DNA of 56,031 bases from Lachnoclostridium sp. (lineage in GTDB: Bacteria; Bacillota; Clostridia; Lachnospirales; Lachnospiraceae). A program made the position numbers and the translations under genes. Positions 8,903-17,152 of this stretch are shown here, piece after piece. Within the stretch, counting starts at the first letter, position 1, and each line of letters begins with the position of its first letter. The notes under the pieces were generated by a model that did no database searches, had not been told where the DNA came from, and saw only the letters and a program-made list of their open reading frames with translations. Where the stretch lies: assembly GCA_023665475.1 (NCBI GenBank), contig JAMPEB010000016.1:1-56031 (forward strand), in the 5' to 3' direction.

Positions 8903-9286
8903 ATGGCCTTAAAGCGAAGCAAACAGCGGGACATGATTAAGGCTTTCCTGATGGAAAGAAAAGATCATCCCACCGCCGATGTCGTATATATGAATGTGCG
9001 GAAGCAGTACCCCAACATCAGCCTTGGCACGGTATACCGGAACCTGACACTCCTGTCAGATTTGGGCGAAATAAAACGCCTGCGGGTAGGGGATGGCGTG
9101 GACCATTTTGACGCCGATACTTCTCCCCATTATCATTTTGTATGCACCGAATGCGGCAGCGTAACGGACTTGGATATGCCCAGCATTGACAGTATTGTGG
9201 ATATTGCCGGCGCCGATTTTGACGGCTCTATCACAGGCCATGTCACTTACTTTTACGGTACTTGCGGCAACTGTGCCCATACTTAA
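8903..9286 (+). CDS. Fur-family metalloregulator, PerR-like
   Basis: 127 residues. A winged-helix half with LGTVYRNLTLLSDLGEIKRL is followed by a dimerisation half with the structural zinc cysteines at 81/84 (CTEC) and 121/124 (CGNC), and a histidine cluster HYHF at 76-78. PerR proteins sense peroxide through iron-catalysed His oxidation; Fur proteins sense iron. The next gene is a rubrerythrin, a classic PerR target in clostridia, which favours PerR. The ATG at 8903 follows GGAGGGG. PerR versus Fur cannot be settled by motif alone. Confidence 0.85.
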   Translation: MALKRSKQRDMIKAFLMERKDHPTADVVYMNVRKQYPNISLGTVYRNLTLLSDLGEIKRLRVGDGVDHFDADTSPHYHFVCTECGSVTDLDMPSIDSIVDIAGADFDGSITGHVTYFYGTCGNCAHT

Positions 9287-9364
9287 TTGTTTTTTACAAT
9301 CAACAGATAATTGCGAGGCTTCGCAAATATCAAAATAAAATCAACCAGAAAAGGAGAAAAGATT

Positions 9365-9904
9365 ATGAAATTCGTATGTCAGGTATGTGGTTATGTACAT
9401 GAAGGAGACGAGGCTCCCGCAGAGTGCCCTCAGTGCCATGCTCCGGCTTCCAAATTCGCAGCGCAGAGCGGTGAAAAAACTTGGGCTGCAGAGCATGTTG
9501 TAGGAGTTGCTCAGGGCGTTCCTCAGGATATTCTGGACGATTTGAGAGCAAACTTCCAGGGCGAGTGCTCCGAAGTAGGCATGTATCTTGCAATGGCGAG
9601 AGTCGCACACAGAGAAGGCTATCCCGAAATCGGTTTGTATTGGGAGAAAGCCGCTTATGAAGAAGCAGAACACGCAGCTAAATTTGCAGAGCTTCTGGGC
9701 GAGGTGGTAACCGACTCCACCAAGAAAAATCTGGAGATGAGAGTGGATGCGGAAAACGGCGCTACCGCCGGTAAATTTGATTTGGCTAAGCGCGCAAAGG
9801 CTTTGGATTTGGATGCCATCCACGACACCGTACATGAAATGGCAAAAGATGAGGCGAGACATGGAAAAGCTTTTGAAGGATTATTAAAGAGGTACTTTGG
9901 TTAA
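9365..9904 (+). CDS. Reverse rubrerythrin (rubredoxin domain first)
   Basis: 179 residues. An N-terminal rubredoxin-like knuckle (Cys5, Cys8, Cys21, Cys24) precedes a diiron four-helix domain with E(C/E) and ExxH motifs ([18 protein letters not shown]). In reverse rubrerythrins of anaerobes this order supports NADH-dependent peroxide reduction via a reductase. AAGGAG lies nine bases before the ATG at 9365. The gene follows the PerR-like regulator by 78 bases and ends at a strong terminator. It acts in the cytosol in oxidative stress defence. Confidence 0.93.
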   Translation: MKFVCQVCGYVHEGDEAPAECPQCHAPASKFAAQSGEKTWAAEHVVGVAQGVPQDILDDLRANFQGECSEVGMYLAMARVAHREGYPEIGLYWEKAAYEEAEHAAKFAELLGEVVTDSTKKNLEMRVDAENGATAGKFDLAKRAKALDLDAIHDTVHEMAKDEARHGKAFEGLLKRYFG

Positions 9905-9940
9905 TTAAAAATACCGTAAAATCAATGTTTTTGAGGGTTT

Positions 9941-9978
9941 AAGGGTATGTTGGAGTAATCTGACATACCCTTATTTTT
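9941..9978 (+). terminator. Terminator of the rubrerythrin transcript
   Basis: Perfect 10-bp stem AAGGGTATGT (9941-9950) and ACATACCCTT (9963-9972), followed by ATTTTTGT. It lies 36 bases after the rubrerythrin stop. Confidence 0.85.
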
Positions 9979-10062
9979 GTGCAAGTGGTTGTGTCTGGAT
10001 GTGGGTTTGGATTTTTATTTTTTGTTTTCTTTATAGAAACACACTCTTTAAAAGGTGGGTTT

Positions 10063-10090
10063 AAAAAAGAGATAAGTTAATACTTATCCC
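10063..10090 (-). terminator. Terminator of the 10123-10665 gene
   Basis: Read on the minus strand, GATAAGT and ACTTATC (10071-10088) form a stem with a four-base loop followed by CTCTTTTTT. It lies 33 bases past the stop of the minus-strand hypothetical gene. Confidence 0.75.
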
Positions 10091-10122
10091 TTTGAAGTGC
10101 TTTAATAGACAAATTTGAATTG

Positions 10123-10665
10123 TTATTCCTCTGTTAATCCATATACGATACTGTTTGCAAGCAGATTACACAAATGAACCTCAAAAATATCTTTTAGGTA
10201 ATTGGATATAATTTGTGTTGCATTATCTGCGTCTTGCCTTTTAATTATTGTTAGAGGCAACAGCAAGAAGAAAATCCGATTATCATTTATTTCTTCTGCA
10301 TATTTCAATAAGTTTGTGAATGGGAAAATTTGAATGCTGTAATGCCCTCCTGTACAAGCAATCTGTTTGTCATTCACATAATATACAGTATCTCCAGGGT
10401 GAAACTCTATTTTTAAGGTTTGCGTAGCAGTCAAATTACAAACAACTATTTCGGGATTATCAATATAACCATCTGTTTCATCCAAAACTCCATCATAATA
10501 TTTTGTGAAATTTTTCCACCACTCTATATCAGTCGAACAATTTTCGTCTATCATTTCGGATAATGACATATCCGTTTCTTCATCCAAAGAGGTTGGAAAA
10601 GATGTTGCAAAAAAACTTGTCCAGAATTTCTGGTTGGAAAATTTCAAATCGTTTATGGTAAGCAT
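10123..10665 (-). CDS. Hypothetical cytosolic protein
   Basis: 180 residues, acidic (many Asp/Glu in the first 70), no signal peptide and no clear membrane segment, although residues 130-140 are hydrophobic. GGAGG lies six bases before the ATG and an extended -10 (TGCTATACT) precedes it, so it is very likely expressed. It has its own terminator. The composition and its isolation in an AT-rich patch resemble polymorphic-toxin immunity proteins, but I do not recognise a family and no toxin is adjacent. Codon use is more AT-rich than its neighbours, which suggests transfer. Confidence 0.7.
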   Translation of the reverse strand: MLTINDLKFSNQKFWTSFFATSFPTSLDEETDMSLSEMIDENCSTDIEWWKNFTKYYDGVLDETDGYIDNPEIVVCNLTATQTLKIEFHPGDTVYYVNDKQIACTGGHYSIQIFPFTNLLKYAEEINDNRIFFLLLPLTIIKRQDADNATQIISNYLKDIFEVHLCNLLANSIVYGLTEE

Positions 10666-10700
10666 TATATTCCTCCGACAAATTCCGATTTATAACATGT

Positions 10701-10709
10701 AGTATAGCA
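10701..10709 (-). promoter_or_regulatory. Extended -10 promoter element for the 10123-10665 gene
   Basis: On the minus strand TGC then TATACT, an extended -10 element, lies about 40 bases upstream of the ATG. No convincing -35 box is seen. Confidence 0.5.
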
Positions 10710-11249
10710 TATTTCCTTTGATAATACCACTTTTTTGAATGATGCCTTTATCCGTGTATATAATGTAATGTATCATAAGATCCATTAATATTCTCCTTGA
10801 TACGGATGGCATAGTATGCAAAGAAGATGCTCATAGCAAGTTCTTGGTATTTATTCCCAACATTTAAATCATAACATATTGGGAATAAAGTTGGAATAAA
10901 AATTTGAATAAACTTACGAAACGAAAAATCTCGCCCCTTTGTCTTTACTTTTAACCGTCCTTTGATACTGATAATCCGTTGTTTTATTTGGTGGATTCTT
11001 TAACTGCTCATGAACACTTTTTTATTCTGCTTTCGATTATCCTTACTGTATCTCTTATTGGTTTGATTTTTACAGCAGTTTTATATTTCAAGTCGGCAGA
11101 TTGTATATTGCGGCCAACAAAAGGAATCGTGATGAACAAGCCTAAGCGGTTGAACAAAAACTTGCAAAAGAATTCCTGTTATGCTAAAATCCTTATGTGT
11201 AAAGACAAACTTGTGTAATCAGTAGATGTAAGTCCGGCATGAATCATGC
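10710..11249. other. AT-rich stretch without a convincing gene
   Basis: About 540 bases upstream of the MATE gene. It contains an 11-bp perfect inverted repeat, TTTATTCCCAA (10850-10860) and TTGGGAATAAA (10879-10889), and a looser one around 10743-10812 (ATCCGTGTA against ATACGGAT). A TTG-started frame at 10979-11218 would encode one membrane helix with a basic tail but has no ribosome binding site. The stretch looks like decayed accessory DNA. Confidence 0.5.
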
Positions 11250-11285
11250 GTGCAATCTATAGTAGTAGAACTACTATGGTTGCAC
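11250..11285 (+). promoter_or_regulatory. Long stem-loop in the MATE gene leader
   Basis: GTGCAATCTATAGTAGT (11250-11266) pairs with ACTACTATGGTTGCAC (11270-11285) around a three-base loop, with one bulge. It ends 15 bases before the GGGAGGAG ribosome binding site. As DNA it could be a MerR/TetR-type operator; as RNA it could be an attenuator. No regulator gene is adjacent in the same orientation. Confidence 0.55.
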
Positions 11286-11313
11286 CTTTTATGTTTCGGG
11301 AGGAGATACGAAT

Positions 11314-12702
11314 ATGGCGGAAAAATATGTGACGGATTTTACAAGCGGCAGTGTACCTAAGAAAATGGCGCTTTTTGCTATACCTTTATTTGTCTCCAAT
11401 TTGTTTCAGGCAGTTTACAATATGGTGGACATGATTATCGTGGGGCAATGTGTCGGAAAAGCAGGCTTATCGGCAGTATCGGTCGGAGGTGATATTTTAA
11501 ATCTTCTGACCTTTTTTGCTATGGGTTTTTCTAACGCAGGACAGGTAATTATTGCACAGCACCTGGGCGCCGGGAAAAAAGAGAAGATAGGACAAATCAT
11601 TGTAAATCTGACAATATTCTTATTTAGCGGCGCAGTGATTTTGGGAACCTTTACCTTTTTTAACAGAGGTAATCTGCTCAGGCTGATGAATACTCCGCCT
11701 GAGGCGTGGGAGCATGCCTTTTCTTATGTTACCGTATGTACGCTGGGATTGCTGTTCGTATACGGCTACAATGTGGTCAGCGCTATACTGAGGGGTATGG
11801 GAGATTCCAGACATCCGTTTATTTTCATTGCGACTGCTGCGGTCATCAATCTGGTATTGGATATAATCTTTATCGCAAAACTTGATATGGGGGCATTTGG
11901 CGCGGCGCTTGCAACCGTTATCGGGCAAGGGGTCAGCTTTTTGTGCGGAATATCTTTTCTGCTGTTCAATCAGAAAAAGCTTGGAATTGTCATCAACAGG
12001 AAGTATATCAAATTAAATAAAGATATCTTGCGCAATCTGCTTACGCTGGGTTGTCCCATGGCAATCAAAAGCGCAGCCGTTATGTTTTCAAAACTGTTTG
12101 TCAATTCCTGGATTAATTCGTATGGGGTTATCGCATCAAGCGCAACGGCAATTTACAGCAAAATTAATGTGATCAGTAATTTGTTCTCTAATGCCATAAA
12201 TATGTCTGCAAGTTCCATGATTGCCCAAAATATCGGAGCCGAACGCTATGACAGAGTTCCAAAAGTTTTAAGAACGGCTATGAGCATTACACTATCCGTA
12301 GCAGTTGTTTTAATGCTTACCATCCTGACAATGCCAAGGACCATTTTCGGAATGTTTACTCCGGATCCGGAAGTCATCGAAGCCGCCATGCTTTTGATAC
12401 CGATGCTGTGCGCCCTTTTCTTTGGAAGCGCATGCAGAGCGCCCAGCAACGGTTTGATTGATGGAAGCGGAAATTATAAATTGAATTTCCTTGTGGCAAT
12501 TTTAGATGGGATTGTCAACAGAATCGGCTTTTCGGTGTTGTTCGGTCTGGTGCTTCCTTTAGGCTGGTCCGGATTCCTGTGGGGAGATGTGATTGCCGGT
12601 TTTACTCCCTTTGTCATAGGTATGATATATTACCGAACCGGCAGATGGAAAAGGAATTATGTCAGTCATAACGGGACATCCGATACGCATAAACCGGCAT
12701 GA
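11314..12702 (+). CDS. MATE family multidrug/sodium efflux transporter
   Basis: 462 residues with about 12 hydrophobic segments, and the two-fold repeat of MATE proteins. The N-terminal part reads FTSGSVPKKMALFAIPLFVSN and residues 30-60 hold YNMVDMIIVGQCVG, the typical first-helix signature. These pumps exchange Na+ or H+ for cationic drugs or metabolites across the cytoplasmic membrane. GGGAGGAG precedes the ATG. The gene is monocistronic and convergent with the XRE/ABC operon. Substrate unknown. Confidence 0.93.
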   Translation: MAEKYVTDFTSGSVPKKMALFAIPLFVSNLFQAVYNMVDMIIVGQCVGKAGLSAVSVGGDILNLLTFFAMGFSNAGQVIIAQHLGAGKKEKIGQIIVNLTIFLFSGAVILGTFTFFNRGNLLRLMNTPPEAWEHAFSYVTVCTLGLLFVYGYNVVSAILRGMGDSRHPFIFIATAAVINLVLDIIFIAKLDMGAFGAALATVIGQGVSFLCGISFLLFNQKKLGIVINRKYIKLNKDILRNLLTLGCPMAIKSAAVMFSKLFVNSWINSYGVIASSATAIYSKINVISNLFSNAINMSASSMIAQNIGAERYDRVPKVLRTAMSITLSVAVVLMLTILTMPRTIFGMFTPDPEVIEAAMLLIPMLCALFFGSACRAPSNGLIDGSGNYKLNFLVAILDGIVNRIGFSVLFGLVLPLGWSGFLWGDVIAGFTPFVIGMIYYRTGRWKRNYVSHNGTSDTHKPA

Positions 12703-12785
12703 GCGGGCTGTTCCATATCCCTATTTTCCTTTCCGGTTGTTTCCGTAAATAGTATGCACTATTTATCGGCAAAAGGAAATGGCAT

Positions 12786-13679
12786 TTACTTGTAGTCCAC
12801 AATCAACTCCGAAAAGATTCCGGAAATACTGAGCACATTTCCGCTGTCGGCAATCCTCTCGCTGTCAGCACCACTTTCATGCTTGACGGCATTTCCGTCT
12901 TTTACATAATAAATATTGCACTTTCTGCCTTTATTTATCACATTGACCCTATTGTCTTCCGGAATATGAATGATTGCTTTTGCCTTCCATTGGTTGATAT
13001 CCAATCTTCCCGTAATCTTATCAACCGTAATTTCGTAATCGGTTTTCGCCGTAAATTCCAGACTTCCGCTGCTGTCCGAAATCAAAATCTGTTCGGCGTC
13101 ACCGTCATACTCTAAACGGTTCAGGTGAAGATTGTTTATTGCAAGAAGCTTAACGCCGGCTGCAATCTCACAGGTATCGGAATATTTATTCGGCAGGACA
13201 ATCTCAACCGTCAAGGCTTCCTCCGCTTCATAACGGCTTAACTTATCCTTATTAAGGCAAAGTACATCAAGCTTGTTTTTCTTTTCATCCAGCTTTATCT
13301 TAAACATGGAACCTAAATTCTCAAGGGTCTCAGAGGAAAGCTTAATATGCAGTTTCTCGTCATCGCCCGATGACAGCAGGATTGTAGCCGCGCTGCCGAT
13401 ATGGACATCAAAATGTTTCTCACAGTCAATGTCATAAATGGTTTCGCTGGTATATACCGATGCCTCCGGGGTTGTTTTTGCGACGGAATCCATAAGCAGT
13501 TCGTCTATGGTGGTCTTAAAAATTTCTGCTATGATTACCATATTTTCAACATCCGGAAGCCCTTTTCCCGTTTCCCACTTGGTGATGGCCTGTCTTGAAA
13601 CACCGATTTTTTCGGCAAGCTGCTCCTGTGAGATACCTTCATTTTTTCGTATTTCCTTTAATTTTTCTGAAAAATTCAT
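12786..13679 (-). CDS. XRE-type regulator with C-terminal beta-rich (DUF4097-like) domain
   Basis: 297 residues. Residues 5-62 are a clear HTH_3 domain (ISQEQLAEKIGVSRQAITKW). From about residue 75 the protein is rich in short beta strands with repeated Asn/Asp turns, like the putative-adhesin DUF4097 fold, with no signal peptide or membrane segment. It is the last gene of the ABC operon, 11 bases after the permease, and AGGAGG precedes its ATG. It most likely regulates its own operon; the C-terminal domain would be the sensor or oligomerisation part. What it binds is unknown. Confidence 0.82.
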   Translation of the reverse strand: MNFSEKLKEIRKNEGISQEQLAEKIGVSRQAITKWETGKGLPDVENMVIIAEIFKTTIDELLMDSVAKTTPEASVYTSETIYDIDCEKHFDVHIGSAATILLSSGDDEKLHIKLSSETLENLGSMFKIKLDEKKNKLDVLCLNKDKLSRYEAEEALTVEIVLPNKYSDTCEIAAGVKLLAINNLHLNRLEYDGDAEQILISDSSGSLEFTAKTDYEITVDKITGRLDINQWKAKAIIHIPEDNRVNVINKGRKCNIYYVKDGNAVKHESGADSERIADSGNVLSISGIFSELIVDYK

Positions 13680-13690
13680 AATAATCCTCC

Positions 13691-15925
13691 TTAATCTTTT
13701 AAAAGCGAATATGCAGTAATTTTTTTAATCGGTGCCGAAAGCAATATGCTGATTACAAATGCCACAGCAGTGAACATTATGGCAAATAAAATCAATATCC
13801 CGAGAGATATTTCAAAATGATTTTTTACAGCCCCAATCAGGGAAAAAATGACATTGTCGATTGAGGGAAGGTACCACAGGCCGGCTATTGCCGAAATAAC
13901 AGAGGCTACAGCCACAAGGGGTATAAATTCCAGCGCTGTCTTGATGGTGAGCTGCCCGTTTGTGTATCCGATTGCTTTATATATGCCGAATTCCTGCCTG
14001 CGCCTGCTTATCATGGAGTTGATGATGACATACATCACAAGCAGCACCATCAGAATAGAAATGATAAACAGGATAATTACGATGACAGAAACGATTCCTG
14101 TATACATCATTCTGCCGTTTTCACTCATCTGCTCAAAGTTTACGGATGATTTAACGATGGCATCATGGGTTTTTTCATACTCCTTGATAAATTCATCGGC
14201 AATTTTATCATATAAGTAAACATTGATAGAATTAGTCTTTTCCCCGATTTTTTCATATCCTTTATCTGTCATCTGGCAGACTGCTCCGGCGTTATTCACA
14301 CTCTGGATATAGCCGGTTACCTTGTAAAATTCGGACTCGGAGCCAACGGTTATCTCTATTTCACTACCGATGGGATAATTCTTTGAAATCGCATTTCCTA
14401 CTGCAATTTCGTTGTCTTTCACAGGACTATTGCCCTCGTAACAGATATCGTTTGTTACCTTGGAAAAATCTTCGCTCACAAAAGCAGTAAGGCTCCCGTC
14501 CTCATAGCTCACAGGAACAGAGGCATATTCCATAAAAATCTGTACGCGGCTGTCATTTTGAAGAAGCTCTTTAAGTTCCTCCATTTTCTCGTCCTCCGCC
14601 GTAAAAATAACGGAAGGCAATTCCTCCGAAAGCGTATTCATAAAATTATCCGGCTTGATAGTTACATTGTACAGGAGCGTTCCGGCGAAAGACAACAGCA
14701 CCATGATACCAAAGGAAACAATAAATAATAATATATTTTGTCCCGCCGATTCTTCCCCGGTAATGCCTCTTATGGCATGTATCGGCTCTAATTTATGTAT
14801 TTTTCCCGCCGCAAGATAGGAAAAAAGCGATATGGCAAAGGTCAGTATCAGTATTACCGTAAGCGCAGCCGTTATGTCAAAAACAGGCGTGTAGGAAAAT
14901 CCTGACTGGATTGCTAAAATGCCCGCCACCAAAGGCAGAATCAAGTAAGACAGGGCTATGCCGATTACGGTGGAAACAATGCCCACAAGCATATAGGGCA
15001 TGACTGCCGAAGCAATAATCATATTGCTTGTATAACCGATTGCTTTTAATACTCCCATCTGCGCCAATTCGTCTTCGATTGCGCTCCGTATCCGGAAGTT
15101 GCTGAGGAAAATGCTTACTACCAATATAATTGCCGCCAGCGCCAGAAAGATAACGATAAGCAGGGTGCAAACCATGGTTCTGGTCTGCTTTGCGGTGGTT
15201 CTGTCATTGATATTCAATAATGCAGTCCCTTCCTCTTTTAAGACTTCGGATATGGTATTTTTCATTTTGGTTAAGTCGGCGGTGCCGGTTGTTTTTAAGG
15301 AATACTCTGTGATGGCTTGATTGCTGTATTCATCGGCGAAGTCCTCATAGACCGCTTCAGGAAAATATCCGCAAATAAGTCCTGTTCCATAATTTCCATA
15401 CTGCATTTCTGATATAATTCCGCCAATGTCATAGGTATGCTCTTCGCCGTCTATGGAATAGACAATGCTGCCGCCTTCTGTAAAGCCGCCCAATTCTTTC
15501 ATATATAGGGGGATGTAAACAGCGCTGCCGCTCTTTTCGGATGCGTTTGTAATCTCATGCAGATTCAGCGTTCTTTCTTCATCCAGACTGTAAAAAACAG
15601 TGTTCATGTCAAAATCAGAGCCTGCAAATTCGCGGACCGTCACGGTCATAAATACCCCGTGATGCTTTTCAACGAAGGATACCCCGTCGACTTCCTGTAT
15701 TTTTGCCAGCAGCTCTTCCTTATCCTGCATCTGTGGAATGATAAAGTTGATGTCCGCCGTGTCAAGCTTATCAAACAGGCTGTCGTAAGCGCTGAATGTC
15801 TGAAAAGCAAGCACAAGGGCAATATTTATAATAAATGCGGTCAGACAGATAAACACCCCAAAGGATATATACTGCCCCTTTGCTTTCTTCAAATTATGTA
15901 TGATGAGCGTGGATAATTTTTTCAT
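13691..15925 (-). CDS. ABC transporter permease, FtsX/MacB type
   Basis: 744 residues. It has an N-terminal membrane helix (about 17-40), a large extracytoplasmic domain, three helices around 255-390, a further helix near 405-430 before a second extracytoplasmic domain, and three C-terminal helices (about 600-740). Two FtsX-like cores are seen, the second with RRRQEFGIYKAIGYTNGQL. This is the layout of BceB/MacB-like permeases that move peptides or lipoproteins or act in antimicrobial resistance. The ATG at 15925 follows GGAGG. The ATPase gene lies just upstream in the operon. Confidence 0.9.
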   Translation of the reverse strand: MKKLSTLIIHNLKKAKGQYISFGVFICLTAFIINIALVLAFQTFSAYDSLFDKLDTADINFIIPQMQDKEELLAKIQEVDGVSFVEKHHGVFMTVTVREFAGSDFDMNTVFYSLDEERTLNLHEITNASEKSGSAVYIPLYMKELGGFTEGGSIVYSIDGEEHTYDIGGIISEMQYGNYGTGLICGYFPEAVYEDFADEYSNQAITEYSLKTTGTADLTKMKNTISEVLKEEGTALLNINDRTTAKQTRTMVCTLLIVIFLALAAIILVVSIFLSNFRIRSAIEDELAQMGVLKAIGYTSNMIIASAVMPYMLVGIVSTVIGIALSYLILPLVAGILAIQSGFSYTPVFDITAALTVILILTFAISLFSYLAAGKIHKLEPIHAIRGITGEESAGQNILLFIVSFGIMVLLSFAGTLLYNVTIKPDNFMNTLSEELPSVIFTAEDEKMEELKELLQNDSRVQIFMEYASVPVSYEDGSLTAFVSEDFSKVTNDICYEGNSPVKDNEIAVGNAISKNYPIGSEIEITVGSESEFYKVTGYIQSVNNAGAVCQMTDKGYEKIGEKTNSINVYLYDKIADEFIKEYEKTHDAIVKSSVNFEQMSENGRMMYTGIVSVIVIILFIISILMVLLVMYVIINSMISRRRQEFGIYKAIGYTNGQLTIKTALEFIPLVAVASVISAIAGLWYLPSIDNVIFSLIGAVKNHFEISLGILILFAIMFTAVAFVISILLSAPIKKITAYSLLKD

Positions 15926-15940
15926 ATTAACCTCCATGTT

Positions 15941-16096
15941 GCCGCTCTGCGGCGGCTCATAATCCTAAAGCCAACAAGTTGGCTTATGAAAAACGCCGTA
16001 CTTTTGGCGTTTTTCGGCGTGAGATTTAGTACTTCTTCACGAAGCAGCCTATGCTGCGAGTGAAAATTGCCAAAGGCAATTAGAAGTACTTCTCAC
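15941..16096. repeat. Nested-hairpin intergenic element D
   Basis: Short hairpins GCCGC/GCGGC (15941-15953), AGCCAAC/GTTGGCT (15969-15984) and AAAAACGCC/GGCGTTTTT (15989-16014) are followed by a long composite hairpin at 16019-16096. Its outer arms are GTGAGA/TCTCAC and AGTACTTCT/AGAAGTACT, with two inner hairpins (CAGCctatGCTG and AATTGCCaaaGGCAATT). It fills the whole gap between ABC ATPase stop and permease start, so it is probably transcribed within the operon. Confidence 0.8.
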
Positions 16097-16097
16097 G

Positions 16098-16859
16098 CTA
16101 CCAGCCCATTTCTTTAATGAACTTATCAAGTTTTTCGGTTCTATCCGCATTGTCCGGCTCAAATTTCCCCAAATCGCACTCGCCGAAAATTTTTCCATCC
16201 TTAATATAAATGATACGGTTTCCCCGCAGGGCAGATTTTTTGTCGTGGGTTACCATGACGATACTCTGTCCTTTATTATGAAGAGAAGTAAACACATCAA
16301 GAACTGCCGCCGAATTTGCAGAGTTTAACGCACCTGTGGGTTCGTCCGCAAAAAGCACATTAGGATGATTGATAACTGCCCTGACAATGCCTGCCCTCTG
16401 CGCTTCGCCTCCTGAAATTTGGGAAGATGTTTTTTTCCATGTGTTTTCAGGAATATTTACCAAAGAAAACAGCTCCTTTGCGCGGTTCTTGATGTCCTCC
16501 CTGTCTTTGCTTGTCAACACCCCTGCCGCAATAACATTATCCATAAGGTTCATCTTATCAATCAGATAAATCTGCTGGAATACGAATCCGCACTGCTTGC
16601 GCCGGAACACGGCTAACTTGTCATTATTTAACTTGGTAATGTCCGTTCCGTCAAAGCAAATCTCCCCGCCATCCGGTTTATCCATCCCCGAAAGGGAATA
16701 CATCAGGGTGGATTTGCCTGCTCCCGATGAACCCATGATAACGGTAAAATCTCCCTTATAAATATCCATATTCAAGTCCGAATAAATAACCTGAATGCTT
16801 TCACCCTTGCCAAAAGCTTTTTTCAAATGCTTTGCAGAGATAACTGTTTGTCTGCTCAT
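16098..16859 (-). CDS. ABC transporter ATP-binding protein
   Basis: 253 residues. Walker A GSSGAGKST near residue 43, Q-loop FVFQQ, signature SGGEAQRAG, Walker B VLFADEPTGAL and H-loop VTHDKK are all present. It belongs to the MacB/LolD/BceA class that partners FtsX-like permeases, one of which is the next gene. The cytosolic ATPase powers that permease. Ribosome binding site AAAGGAG precedes the ATG at 16859. Regulated probably by the downstream XRE gene. Confidence 0.94.
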   Translation of the reverse strand: MSRQTVISAKHLKKAFGKGESIQVIYSDLNMDIYKGDFTVIMGSSGAGKSTLMYSLSGMDKPDGGEICFDGTDITKLNNDKLAVFRRKQCGFVFQQIYLIDKMNLMDNVIAAGVLTSKDREDIKNRAKELFSLVNIPENTWKKTSSQISGGEAQRAGIVRAVINHPNVLFADEPTGALNSANSAAVLDVFTSLHNKGQSIVMVTHDKKSALRGNRIIYIKDGKIFGECDLGKFEPDNADRTEKLDKFIKEMGW

Positions 16860-17032
16860 AATAAAGTGCAGCTCCTTTCTTTTTTGTCATGCGACAACTA
16901 TAACGAAAAAGTCTGTGCCGCACCACCAACAGTTGTATACATTTACAATTTTTATGCTACTTTCCGTTGCATCCGGGATATGCTGCAATGCTTTGGGCGC
17001 AAAAATGTATCAAATAACTTATTGTTCCTTGT

Positions 17033-17070
17033 AAAATAGCTAATAAGTGATATAATAAAAATAGCTAATA
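17033..17070. repeat. Pair of 13-bp direct repeats upstream of the ABC operon
   Basis: AAAATAGCTAATA occurs at 17033-17045 and again at 17058-17070, 25 bases apart start to start, with TATAAT (17051-17056) between them on the plus strand. The spacing is close to two and a half helical turns. It lies about 170 bases upstream of the ABC ATPase gene. A binding site for the operon regulator is possible but unproven. Confidence 0.45.
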
Positions 17071-17071
17071 T

Positions 17072-17106
17072 AAAAGGGTGTGCAAATTCAAACCGCACAC
17101 CCTTAA
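17072..17106 (-). terminator. Terminator of the LysM protein gene
   Basis: AAGGGTGTGC (17074-17083) and GCACACCCTT (17095-17104) form a perfect 10-bp stem. Read on the minus strand it is followed by TTTTAT, 48 bases after the stop at 17153. Confidence 0.8.
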
Positions 17107-17152
17107 TGTTATGAAAGAAGTTATGTAATTCTGCGTATATATTTCACAATAC

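Noticed and set aside
10979..11218. 79-codon frame with one hydrophobic segment and a basic tail
   Set aside because: It starts with TTG, has no ribosome binding site or promoter, and lies in a decayed AT-rich stretch; no family pattern is seen.
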